Part shown: positions 54,489 to 64,000 of the stretch, in pieces
Numbering within the stretch: position 1 is the stretch's first letter
Layout: every line of letters starts with the position of its first letter
From: Mastigias papua
Lineage: Eukaryota > Cnidaria > Scyphozoa > Rhizostomeae > Mastigiidae
Reading direction: 5' to 3'
Assembly: GCA_964019165.1 (NCBI GenBank)
Contig: OZ025279.1
Coordinates: 6,626,341 to 6,690,340, forward strand
DNA length: 64,000 bases
The notes under the pieces: model-generated
The model's input: only the letters and a program-made list of their open reading frames with translations
What the model was told of the DNA's origin: nothing
The model's database searches: none
Program-made: the position numbers and the translations under genes

Positions 54489-54872
54489 TCAGGCCCTTGT
54501 AACTAACGGGCTTATTTCGTTCCACTTTTCTCCCGCTTTTCCTACAGTAAAGATTGGAACGTCTGGGTTACTAATAAACTTCAACATTTGTGGGTCTTGA
54601 GAGGGAATTTTCCCACTCGTTCTATTGTTTTCAAATGCGGAACTAATTTGAATAGAGTTATGATCGTAAATTTCTTGAAATCCCTCCGATATTAACTGCT
54701 CTACCAAAAACGAGGCTTTGATCTTTGGTATCATGCAACTCTTTTTCATCTCTTCACAGAATACTTTATTACTGAGGCACACAATTACAGTTTCCGCATT
54801 CGAAGCACAGTGGACGGGAAAATTAACTTTATGTACCGAGAAATCATCTGTACATGAATTGTGCAGGCCCAC
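54489..54872 (-). CDS. Unrecognised protein, possible last exon
   Basis: A 127-codon open frame with balanced composition unlike the chance frames around it. It includes ETVIVCLSNKVFCEEMKKSC and FLVEQLISEGFQEIYDH, and ends PIFTVGKAGEKWNEISPLVT then RA and a stop. VIVCLS resembles the central strand of TIR or SEFIR domains, but I cannot assign a family. An internal acceptor (TTCATGTACAG near 54853) could mark it as a 3' exon; no upstream exon was found. ATTAAA lies about 50 bases past the stop. Confidence 0.35.
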   Translation of the reverse strand: MGLHNSCTDDFSVHKVNFPVHCASNAETVIVCLSNKVFCEEMKKSCMIPKIKASFLVEQLISEGFQEIYDHNSIQISSAFENNRTSGKIPSQDPQMLKFISNPDVPIFTVGKAGEKWNEISPLVTRA

Positions 54873-55258
54873 AGAGAGCCAATGTGGTGTACGGGATAAA
54901 TGAACATGTAGGCGCCCCTGATGGCAACATTATAAAATTTGAAAGTTGCTGCATTTACCGAGGAATCATTTCATAACGCTCGGGACCCCATGTAAGGTTC
55001 TGGACACGTGACAATTTGCTTCTCTTGCTCCGCTCTCAGCACTACTAGCCATGTGAAGATGTTTATTAGCATTCATAATGTTTTAATGCTTCAATTTCGC
55101 ACAAACCTTTAAAAATCTAGTTTGTTGCATGACAACTTAATTAATACATGCCCTTCTATGAGAGAGTGGTTTATGAAAAACCTATACTCAACTGCTCAAA
55201 AAGTTAAGAATTCTCAGCACTGGATTTTTAAGATTTAAGAAAGTTGATAAGTTGATAC

Positions 55259-55411
55259 CAGGGACGTAGGAAGCATCCAAAAAGTGGGGGGCCAAGTCCT
55301 AAAAGGGGCACATTGCCACGCCCATTTTGGGTTTCAAAGGGGCACTTTTGCATAGTTTGCTAAAAAGTGGGGGCCGTGGACCCTCTGGCCCCCACGGTTC
55401 CTACGTCCCTG
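55259..55411. mobile_element. hAT-type MITE, 153 bp
   Basis: CAGGGACGTAGGAA at 55259 is inverted at TTCCTACGTCCCTG ending 55411. The flanks GTTGATAC and GTTGTTAC differ by one base, fitting an 8-bp duplication. The arms contain GTGGGGGCC-type repeats. Confidence 0.8.
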
Positions 55412-56218
55412 GTTGTTACACATGTGAAATTCCAAGTTTGTAGCAAGCCCATCATCTTTTTGTTAATTTGCATGGATGTCCTTTGATAATAATCTACGTT
55501 GTTAAGTGGTATGTAGGTGCAGTGCCTGTCTGTCTGCGCAGCACTGCAATGTTATACAACCTTGTATATTCTTGCTGTGCAAGTCTTAAGAAAGTTTCAC
55601 TACTAAAATCATGAAAAACTAAGAAATTTCCAACACTGGGCGAAGAAAGCTTTCTTGTATAAAAGATGTCTATCATATATTCATTATTTTCATAGTCTAA
55701 TGAATTAAATGTACAGTACATTGTAAATGTATCTGAATTAATAAATGAATGATACCTAGCTTCAGAAAATTTTCACAGAATTTTCAAGTACGTCAATGAT
55801 TTAACAAAAATTGAACCATCTAAAAAATACTCCACAGATCTATGAAAATTTTCATCTAATTTTCTAGCTTGAAAACATGCCACTCTGTAGTCGTATGTTT
55901 CAATGAAGCTAATAAAACTATTCTATATAGTACTAGTAAACAAGCTATCTAGATCTCCTTGCGATTTCATATTATTTGGGAGCAGGAGTCACCCTAAAGG
56001 GAAGTCAGAGCTAACCACATTTTCAACATATTTATGAGCAATCTGCAACAAAAGCAAACTGGACCTTCGGAGTTCATTCGACATGAAAATTAGCAGATGA
56101 ATTTAACACCTATGTGACTGTTGGACAAATATAAGTGCAACCTCGCATAGGATTAGTCAACATCTGAAAGAAGTTAAGGCCACAGCCGTATCATGACCGG
56201 ATTTACTCCTACTACTGT

Positions 56219-56520
56219 TTAATACCGAATAGTTAGAGGGGTGGGAATAATTGGGGGGTTGGAAAATGTTCTGAAAAATAATAATTGGGGTTGTGGAACA
56301 AACATAGTGGAACAAATGGAGGATTGGAAGATACAACACGTGAATACTGCGAAGAACAACTTAGGAAGACTGACTAACCATATATTGTCAATAAACATAA
56401 AAGATAAAGGGAACAATCTTCATAATTAATAAATGGGTCGATTGGAATAAGAGTTGCGGGGTTGGAAAAAATTCGAAAATTAACAATCGGGGTGGATGAT
56501 TATTCGGCACTCAAGAGTAA
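56219..56520. mobile_element. Family C MITE, second copy (inverted)
   Basis: The reverse complement of the element at 11074-11450 across most of its length (shared TATTTTTCAGA.CATTT, CCGATTGTTAATTTT, CCATTTATTAAT). Its right tip GGCACTCAAGAGTA is intact and its left tip is eroded. Confidence 0.7.
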
Positions 56521-56930
56521 ATAATCACTGGAACCAGGTGCTCAAGTTATTGAGGATTTGACGGCCCAAACTCTTGCTGGTAAGCACCAGATGCATTGGA
56601 ACAGAGGGAGGAGATTCTTTCAAGTCACAAGTTGAGACATTTACATTCTGGTATAAGAAAGTTTATATAGTACAAACACTGGTTTAGCTATGATATAGTG
56701 CTGTGAAGCATCTATTTTCAAAATGTTTTCAAGAGAAGATGAGAATTAACAAACTAAAGGACGTTGGAAAGCCTTAGGAGGGCATCTGATTCGAATTCCA
56801 TTCTAAATTTACTGTCCTAATGATCATTGGTTGTACAGTACGGTACACAGCTCGGCTGGATGGGGGAGGGGGGTTGGCATACATTAGATATAGTAATCAA
56901 TTATACCATGAGTAGTAATGAAAGTATATA

Positions 56931-57020
56931 TATAATATAATATAATATAATATAATATAATATAATATAATGTAATATAATATAATATAATATAATATAA
57001 TATAATATACTATAATATAA
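56931..57020. repeat. (TATAA)n pentanucleotide repeat
   Basis: About 18 units with two substitutions. The Kolobok-like transposon inserted at its edge. Confidence 0.95.
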
Positions 57021-57025
57021 TTTAA

Positions 57026-60000
57026 GGGGTTTCACCACTCGAAATTGTCAACTTTTGGGAGAAAATACGATTTTGTGATTTAAGTCCCAATGTGCTGCCA
57101 AATTATCGTACTTTTGAAGTTTCATAGTGCTTTTAACTACCCTCTAACTATTTTCTCACAAATTCGTCAAGAAGAGGGGTCACTCTGCGTTTTTTCATTT
57201 TGTTGGTTGGCATTTTGGGAAAAATTCATCCGATTCTATCCTTGTTCTTTCCTTCTGTACCAGGCGCACATGGGCAAAGCAATACATTGATCAAAAGCTA
57301 ATTTCTTCCTGCTTCTCGTTGTATTGTTTGTTTTTTTGTCTATTACTGTAGTTCTTTGTCATCGAGGAAAACTTATTGGCTGTTTATAATTCAAATTTGA
57401 ATAGATCAGCAGCCATCTTTGCTTTTCTCCCACATGATTGGACATCAGGTTCTGTGCATCATTCCTATTGGTTGATGTACCAGATGAAATCAATCAAACT
57501 TCCGCTTCAAGTTGAACGAAAAGTGTGTCTTGCTCAATAGTACTCGAAGAAACTGTAAAACGATTCTCAGATATGGGCAGAACTAAATCTAGAACACGGA
57601 AACCTTTCCTTGGCTTTAGAAAGAACAAGAAACTAATGACGAAGAAAAAGTTTGAAAGCAAGGAGAGCAGTGAAATTAATGTAGCAGTTGACCAAGAAGG
57701 CCAATTTCCTATTCCTGATAATAGTCTTGATAAAGAGTCATCGAAACCTGAGGTAACAATCCGATCTACCAGTTCTGAAAAATTAACAATATTTGGTTTT
57801 GACATGGAAAGAGAATTATCACGTCCAGTTGACACTAATGCAGCCAAATCGGATTGCTATATATTCGCACAGAACTCTTGTTTGCAGAATCTTTTTTCTC
57901 AAGTGCTATGTCCTAATTGTAAACAAATGAGTGTAAAGTTTCATATTGATAAAGAGAGGTCATCAGGGTTTGCAGCAAGGTGTTTTTTGATCTGTTCTAA
58001 TTGTGAAGCAACTTTCTGTGAAGATTACCTCTGTAAACGAGTAGCAGATTCAAAATCAAGCAGGAGCCCTTTTGAAATCAACATGCTTACCACTGTCGCC
58101 TTCAGAGGGGTTGGTTGTGGATATTCTGCCATGAGAGACTGGTGTTGTACAATGAATATTGCTCATTGCCCAACACAAACTGCTTATCAGAAGGCCCAAG
58201 CAAAAGTAGAGGAGGCAAGTAAAAGCACTTTTGATGAGGTCAGCCAAACTTCTTTGAGGGGTATCTTTGATGCTTATGCCAAAGTGGGAACTATACCAGA
58301 CAAAGATGGAATACTTGACATCAGTGTATCTTTTGATGGCTCATGGCAAAAGAGAGGTCACTGTTCTCACAATGGCATGGCAGCTGTTATAGATCTTCTC
58401 ACAGGGGTGGTAATTGATACAGAAGTACTCTCAAATTACTGCCCAAAGTGCAAGCAAATGGAGGATGATAGAAATATTGATAATGTTTGGAGGGAAAAAC
58501 ATTTACAAAACTGCCCCAAGAACTTTGATGGATCATCAAATGCAATGGAGGCTGAATGTGCAGTAAGGTTGTGGTCAAGGTCAGTGGAGAAGTTTAATTT
58601 GCGCTACATTACAATGCTGTGCGATGGAGATAGCAAGTCATTTGATGCAGTAAAACAAACTGAAATTTATGGAAAAGATATTCCCATCCAGAAAGAAGAT
58701 TGCATTAATCATGTTTCAAAGCGAATGGGAACTGCTTTGAGAAAGTTGGTGGACACTTCAAAGAATCAGGGACTGCAAATCTCAGGGAAAGGCAGATTGA
58801 CAAAGGAAAAGATTGTGAAGATTCAGAATTATTATGGCAGAGCTATAAAAGATAATTCCCATGATATGGACTTGTTGAAGAAACGCATATATGCTATTTT
58901 ATTTCATTTGTCTTCCTCAGATAGCCATCCAAAGCATATGCATTGTCCACCTGGCATAAAGTCTTGGTGCTTTTGGCAGAGAGCTCAGTCCAGATCTGAA
59001 GAGCCAGGCTCTCATAAAGACCATGAAACCTTGCCAGCTGATGTGGGTAAATTGTTGGTTCCCATTTTTCAAAGGCTATCTGATGAAAGTCTGCTCAAAA
59101 GATGCATGAGAGCCAGAACCGAGAATGCAAATGAATCACTGCATCAAATTGTTTGGAAGATCTGCCCAAAAGCAATGTATGCTGGAAGGAGAACTATTGA
59201 GACAGCTGTAGCCTTGGCAGCTTGCCAGTTTTCAATGGGAGCCACATACAAAACTATTTTATACAAGCACCTTAGTATTGAGCCTGGAGTTCATATGCAG
59301 CGCTTTAGCCAAGAAAAATCAATGAAAAGACTAAAACTTGCAGGAAAAGCCTCACTTGATGCTGCTAAAAAGAGGAGAAAGCAAATGCAACATAAAAGCA
59401 TTTTAAAAGAAAGCAAGAGAGCAAAGAAGGAAGGACCCTCATATGTCCCTGGAGGATTTAGCTAGCTTTGAAATTTGTGTGCTATCTTCCCTTGGACAAT
59501 TAGTTGAATTTCAAGCTAAATATTTGTAGCAAAACATTTTGGTGAACACTTTCTGGTTGCATACTTATGCTGGTTTTGCTGAATTTTGAAAAGTAAGGTG
59601 TTTTGAGCCACAAATCCAAGTATTGTGAAAAAGAAAGAACCTCGGAGTTTAAATTGCCATTTACTCAAAACAACATTTTTGTGCTACTGCGTGGCTAAGT
59701 GCATGCCTCATTTTTTAATGGAGAATATCTTGGTAGCAACCTATATGTCATTTTGATGTGCAATAACTGAGGAGTGTGATGAAGCAATTGCTTTTGAAAT
59801 AACCCTCACCACTTAGAAATTCTGGTCTGTTGAAGTTTAGAGAAAAAGTTCACTTTTTTAGTTATTGTGATAATAGCCAGCAGACAGCTTAATTTGCAAG
59901 ATATATCAAATCAAATGGGTCCATAACACTTCTCAGGTACTCTGGAAGAGATTGATATGTTTCTTAACTATGTACATAATATAGGTATGAAATGAGGCAT

Positions 60001-60175
60001 TCACTGAATTACCACAGTAAAATATCTTTATAAGTTGGTTGCCATGGAAACAAAATGCCACACCCAAATTTAGTCTCCAAATTTGCACTCACAGCACCAA
60101 ATTACATACTTAAGGTGAATTTCAAGGACTTCTGACTTTCCACTACAAATTTAAGATTTCGAGTGGTGAAACCCC
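57026..60175 (+). mobile_element. Kolobok-like DNA transposon, apparently complete
   Basis: The left end GGGGTTTCACCACTCGAAAT (57026) is inverted at ATTTCGAGTGGTGAAACCCC ending 60175. TTAA stands on both sides (57022-57025, 60176-60179). A TTAA target plus this transposase type points to the Kolobok superfamily; piggyBac also uses TTAA but has a different transposase. The 20-bp ends are identical and the single gene is intact. Roughly 550 bases of 5' and 700 bases of 3' noncoding sequence flank the gene. Confidence 0.9.
57573..59465 (+). CDS. Kolobok/Mutator-like-domain transposase, intact
   Basis: Cuts and moves the surrounding element. I start at the ATG at 57573 (MGRTKSRTRKPF), giving 630 residues; the open frame extends 16 codons further but without ATG. 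The N-terminus is basic. A likely zinc-binding pair CPNC...CSNC lies near residues 113-144. The core has AFRGVGCGYSAMRDWC, VSFDGSWQKRGHCSHNG, YCPKC, MLCDGDSKSFDAV, CINHVSKRMG and RTENANESLHQIVWKICPK. Good candidates for the catalytic triad are D255, D351 and E521. The FDGSWQKRG.S.NG signature is that of proteins annotated as Mutator-like transposase domain in many invertebrates. The C-terminus (KKRRKQMQHKS..KESKRAKKE) is a basic tail that may be a nuclear signal. No stops, frameshifts or introns. Confidence 0.92.
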   Translation: MGRTKSRTRKPFLGFRKNKKLMTKKKFESKESSEINVAVDQEGQFPIPDNSLDKESSKPEVTIRSTSSEKLTIFGFDMERELSRPVDTNAAKSDCYIFAQNSCLQNLFSQVLCPNCKQMSVKFHIDKERSSGFAARCFLICSNCEATFCEDYLCKRVADSKSSRSPFEINMLTTVAFRGVGCGYSAMRDWCCTMNIAHCPTQTAYQKAQAKVEEASKSTFDEVSQTSLRGIFDAYAKVGTIPDKDGILDISVSFDGSWQKRGHCSHNGMAAVIDLLTGVVIDTEVLSNYCPKCKQMEDDRNIDNVWREKHLQNCPKNFDGSSNAMEAECAVRLWSRSVEKFNLRYITMLCDGDSKSFDAVKQTEIYGKDIPIQKEDCINHVSKRMGTALRKLVDTSKNQGLQISGKGRLTKEKIVKIQNYYGRAIKDNSHDMDLLKKRIYAILFHLSSSDSHPKHMHCPPGIKSWCFWQRAQSRSEEPGSHKDHETLPADVGKLLVPIFQRLSDESLLKRCMRARTENANESLHQIVWKICPKAMYAGRRTIETAVALAACQFSMGATYKTILYKHLSIEPGVHMQRFSQEKSMKRLKLAGKASLDAAKKRRKQMQHKSILKESKRAKKEGPSYVPGGFS

Positions 60176-60213
60176 TTAATTCAATAAAAGGCATTTATAT
60201 TGCGCCATTTATA

Positions 60214-60519
60214 CCCTAAACCCTCGAATTGACCCCCATCAAATAAGTCCCCATGCTAGAACTCCAATTATTTACAAGCCCTCCAATAAGCCCCTTCTCC
60301 AAGTGATGATCAAGACTTTGATAAAGATTAAGGCTTAAGTATAGACTGTTCTTTTAATATTATGGAGAATAGGAGCTTTGACAATGAGCTCTTTATACGA
60401 TATATTTCAAATAATTTTATAAGCCTCCCTCGAATAACCCCTCCTCTCGAATAAGCCCTCCCCACTCAAAAGTACCTAAAATAAATAAACCCCCAGGGGG
60501 CTAATTCGAGGACTGACGG
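60214..60519. mobile_element. Family D MITE, first copy
   Basis: CCCTAAACCCTCGAATT (60214) faces AATTCGAGGACTGACGG ending 60519, with TA outside both. AATAAGCCCC-type segments fill the arms. Related to 62278-62539, but its ends have diverged. Confidence 0.65.
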
Positions 60520-60521
60520 TA

Positions 60522-62277
60522 TACAACATCAATAAATTATTGGGCGAAGTGTCCTCTACCCCCACTTTCTACGGGCCTAGTATAGGAACCAAGCCTATTA
60601 CCTTTGCAGCATCACTAGCTTATTCATTGATTTTTGCAATGTGATTCAGACATAGACTGATAAACCCATACATACATACGTACATACATACATACATACA
60701 TACATACATACATACATACATACATACATACATACATACATACATACATACATACATCAGGTTTACAACAAAGACTTTACTTAAATTAAAAATAGCTCAA
60801 TTGTGTTACACATGATGTTGCGAAAGAAAATTGGTTAAAATATTAAAATGTTACTAGATTGATAAAAATTACTAATGGCGTCTTATCATTGTTCATCTTA
60901 TCATCATGATACGCGCAAATATAAGATTCCGCAAGGCTGAACAGAATGCAGTAAGATTTTCAGCGTTTCTTATTTCTGTTGGAAACTAATTAAAGTATTA
61001 AGCACTATCTGTCTTTCACTCAAAGACAACAGATGCACTCTACTTCTTTTCAAAAACAATACAAATACGTATGACTGGCTACGCTTGAACCTGCGCACTG
61101 CCTCCAAACACCCAACTTTCTCATCCAAACAAGAGAGCAATAATTATTCAAATCTGCACCGGAAAGCCCATATTACGTGATTGGTTCTATTATCAGTTAT
61201 TTTAATTGCATTATTTTGTCTTGCTAATTCCCGATTTAGTACAACTATGCATTGTTCTTACCGCTTGTGCACATCTACACGTCTTTTTGTATAAAGAGCC
61301 GCTTTGTAAGAAACCTATTTCAGACATCCCCGTTTATTATTTTTGAATGTGTAATCTGGCTGAGTAGCAAGTACCTTGAGGACATCGTGTTTTCATTTTG
61401 TTTGCAGCTAAAACGATTTGTGACACCCATCCATAGCCATTGTAGGCAGAGACATTTCCCATCTACCCCATTTATTCCAGCCTCCCCTCGTTTATTGGGT
61501 TTCTAGAAAGCTTTCAACAGCCATATTATTCCAGCCCCCCCCCGTCTATTTGAGACTTAAGAGTAAAGTAATTGTAAAATACAACCAATTTTATTATAAA
61601 AACCTTGGCCAAGGTCTAGCTTATGAAATTTCTTCTGGACATTTTTCGACAACATTGTAGTATAAAATGTTTCTTAATTTAAACAACACATCTAGTGCTT
61701 GACAATATTGCAGAAGGAAGGTAAACAGTATTCAATATTTAACATTTTTAGAAATAACTGCTTAAAAGCAATTACGTCAATGAGTATATACAATGCATAC
61801 GAACTTAACCGAAATGAGTGGAACCGGCTTTCTAATAATCTGGAATTAAATTCCAGATTGTTTCAGGTGTTAAAAGCTTTATGAATTTGAAAAGTTCCTT
61901 TAGAATTCTGTCCTTAGTAGCTTTGTACAAGCTCCTTAGAATGGTACGAATATGCCCAGGCCCTAAAATATAGGGTGATGTAGAATCATGTATCACTGTA
62001 ATGCTGCCCTATGTCTTCACAGTTGGTGTATTTTTTGAAACAAATTTTTAAACTAAGCGTAAACAATCTACACCTTTCCTTATTATTTGGGAGGAATGAC
62101 ACCCCCTATTACTATTTTCAATCTTGAATGAACGAGATGGATGCTGAGATAAACATGTGGCTGATCATGTAGAGCTCAGGGAGCCTTCATTCATTTTTCA
62201 TGTTAGTAACATTTGATTCAAATAATCTTTGCACATAGTTTGCTGGCTCTTTTGAGAAATGAGAAAAAGAAAACCTA
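60522..62277. other. Spacer upstream of HEATR1
   Basis: Contains (TACA)n and, at 61275-61322, a family A-like end (ACACGTCTTTTTGTATAAAG) without partner. At 61480-61565 C-rich text resembles family C ends. No gene recognised. Confidence 0.35.
60668..60757. repeat. (TACA)n tetranucleotide repeat
   Basis: About 22 units with one CGTA variant near the start. Confidence 0.97.
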
Positions 62278-62539
62278 CCGTAAATCCTCGAATCGATTTA
62301 TTTATTTGTCATTTGTTTAGCTTTTGATGGAGGTTTATTTGAAGGGGAGGGTGTAATCGAGGGGTCTTATAAAATTACTTACCAAAACTCCTTTTTTCTA
62401 AAGTATACATTTACACATTATCCTTTGTCAAAGTCTTCATAATCATTCGTTTTAGGGGCTTATTGACAGTTTGAGTTCTAGCACAGAGCTTACTCAAGGG
62501 AGCATTCTCGAAGGGGAGGGCCAATTCGAGGATTTACGG
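62278..62539. mobile_element. Family D MITE just upstream of HEATR1
   Basis: CCGTAAATCCTCGAAT at 62278 is inverted at ATTCGAGGATTTACGG ending 62539. TA is duplicated on both sides (62276-62277, 62540-62541). It ends 106 bases before the HEATR1 ATG, so it lies in the promoter, 5'UTR or a 5'UTR intron. Confidence 0.85.
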
Positions 62540-62645
62540 TAGCTAATTTTTTTGCCTCATTCCAGATACGAGGTTGAGTGCACATGGAGTTTTTCTGAGT
62601 GTGTAGTGGAAAGTTAGTGTTGGTGTTATGCTGTTGTAGGAGAAA

Positions 62646-63503
62646 ATGACATCTCTATCAACTCAGTTGAGAAGTCTACAAATACCAGATACTTTATCTG
62701 TACTGAATATTCGTGACAAAAGAGCCTCACTATTATTCCAAGCCCATGAAGCTGCGGATATTGACACAGACACAATTTTCTCTCTGGGCAAAAATGGCCT
62801 ATACGAGTTACAAGAAATTGACAATGACTTTACAAAGTTTGAAAAGACGCTCTTCAGTGAGAATGTTAAGTTGCTGGAAAGAACTCAACAACCCAAAGAA
62901 TTCAATGAAAGATTGGATAGAAAGATCAAAGAATTTCTTGTGTTCCTATCTCCGTATTTTTTGATAAAGCCAGCCCAGAAAACATTGGAGTGGTTGATCA
63001 GACGATTTCAAGTTCACATTTTTAATGTGGATGAACTGATATGTTGTGCCCTTCCATTTCATCAAACAAATCTCTTTGCTCGAGTTTTAAACACTATAAC
63101 TTTAAATAAGCAAACTGAGAAATGGTATTGGTTGCTGCAAACTAAACGATCAGGGTCCCCATTGCCAAAATCAGTTCTTATACAACATTGTCTGTCCGAA
63201 TCTTCATTTTTGACTTTTATTTGTCAGATGTTGCCTCAAGCTATTGATATTAAGAAGAATATGTCTTTAGACAAACTAAAGACGTTATGCTCTTTTTATA
63301 CTGGTGTCTTGCTTGGTGTTGCTGAATCATCAGGCAATTTAACAGAGTCTAGGATTGGCAGAATACTACCTTTTTTGTACCAAGGTTTGAGGTCTGATAT
63401 GGCTGATTACAAGGCATCATCATATTTGCTTCTTACACAAATCTGTTCTGTTAGGACATTTACAGAGCAAGTTATATCTTCATTTGTGGACCAAATTTGT
63501 AAG
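62646..63503 (+). CDS. HEATR1: HEATR1 (UTP10), first coding exon; gene continues past the window
   Basis: HEATR1 is a large HEAT-repeat protein of the U3 small-subunit processome in the nucleolus. It is needed for rRNA transcription and 18S rRNA maturation. This exon gives the first 286 residues and ends at AAG|GTATTC after a whole codon (phase 0). It aligns from the start with the human protein as I remember it: MTSLSTQLRSL, then ASLLFQAHEAADIDTDTIFS, FLSPYFLIKPAQKTLEWLIR and RF.VHIFN.DELI, SSYLLLTQIC at the end. The conserved N-terminal region precedes the U3snoRNP10 domain. A GTTGTAG|GAGAAAATG just before the ATG could be the end of a 5'UTR intron. The remaining roughly 1,800 residues expected for the family lie outside. 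No second exon was found up to 64000. Confidence 0.93.
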
Positions 63504-64000
63504 GTATTCCTGAAATCAATGTTTATCTTATTACTGCTGGAAATTAGCTTTTTATTGCCCTTCATGGCTTTGCTTAAATGACAAGGTAAAGATAAGCTCC
63601 ATATAAGATTATCTGTTTTGGGAAGTGTCTGTAAGAGAGAACAATTAGCTGAAGCCAACATTTGGCTATGTATGGTAGGTGGCCAGTTCTCCTCCTTTCA
63701 AATTATGCCTCCTTAGTGCTACCCATTCCCATCTTGTTGTGGTTCTAGCCATTGCACTATGCAGTCTGCTTGTGAATGTAAGCCATTCAGACTTATAATC
63801 CGTAAATGTTTGTTGTTCTTTTGTTCATTAATGTTATTGTAGTTGTGGTTTTAAATGAAATCAAGTGAAAAAATGAAACTTATGGCCAAGTACATATGTA
63901 TACAATGTGAGTTAGCATCCAGAATGTCCCAAGGCTTTCCTTATTTATCAGTATTCCACATGTTTATGATCTCTCAAGCCACTCTCCTCCAGTCCAAAAG
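63504..64000. other. HEATR1: HEATR1 intron 1, partial
   Basis: Starts with GTATTC. No acceptor followed by HEATR1-like sequence was found before the window edge. Confidence 0.6.

Noticed and set aside
57525..57572. Transposase start 16 codons upstream
   Set aside because: The first codon of that extension is GTG. The ATG at 57573 fits the basic N-terminus of the family.

Overview
The window is nuclear DNA of an animal. It is AT-rich, its genes are interrupted by spliceosomal introns, and most of it is intronic or intergenic sequence full of transposon remains. The gene families (animal-type glutamine synthetase, HEATR1/UTP10, a Tctex1-type dynein light chain) and the transposon mix (Kolobok-like, Tc1, PIF/Harbinger-like and hAT-like elements, LINE reverse-transcriptase relics, very many miniature elements) suit a marine invertebrate. 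A cnidarian is my best guess, but the sequence alone does not prove it.

Real genes. Two glutamine synthetase genes lie in tandem on the minus strand. GS1 (coding exons 8814-8440, 7374-7147, 6568-6402, 5862-5535) encodes a 365-residue enzyme whose residue numbering matches human GS at every catalytic position. GS2 (coding exons 39989-39847, 38784-38669, 36805-36438, 35502-35275, 30826-30660, 27978-27651) has the same last three exon lengths and intron phases, so the two arose by duplication. GS2 also has two extra 5' exons whose product begins with an Arg/Ser/Ala-rich stretch like a mitochondrial presequence. The pair therefore looks like a cytosolic and a mitochondrial isoform. A single-exon Tctex1-domain dynein light chain gene (52106-51510, minus) has a near-perfect RFX X-box just before its ATG. 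The first coding exon of HEATR1, a U3 small-subunit processome protein, is at 62646-63503 (plus) and runs on past the window. An unrecognised possible last exon lies at 54489-54872 (minus).

Mobile DNA. The best preserved element is a 3.15-kb Kolobok-like transposon (57026-60175). It has TTAA target duplications, terminal inverted repeats and an uninterrupted 630-residue transposase. One miniature family (family A here, TA target sites, ends like ACACGCTTTTTTTATAAGGA) has at least seven copies. Several copies carry decayed pieces of one open reading frame that resembles a small Tudor-like chromatin-binding fold. Other families: elements ending GGG(G)(T/C)CATTCA with 3-bp TAN duplications (670, 24687, 34447), a Harbinger-type element with a relic of the transposase N-terminus (12705), hAT-type MITEs with 8-bp duplications (50965, 55259), TA-duplicating MITEs at 11074, 60214 and 62278, a long inverted-repeat element inside a GS2 intron, a Tc1 transposase relic and four LINE reverse-transcriptase relics.

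Simple repeats include four (TA)n arrays, a 330-bp (CAC/CAT)n array, (TATAA)n, (TACA)n and six 19-bp tandem units inside a GS2 intron. Most short open frames outside the listed genes show no recognisable protein and are treated as chance.
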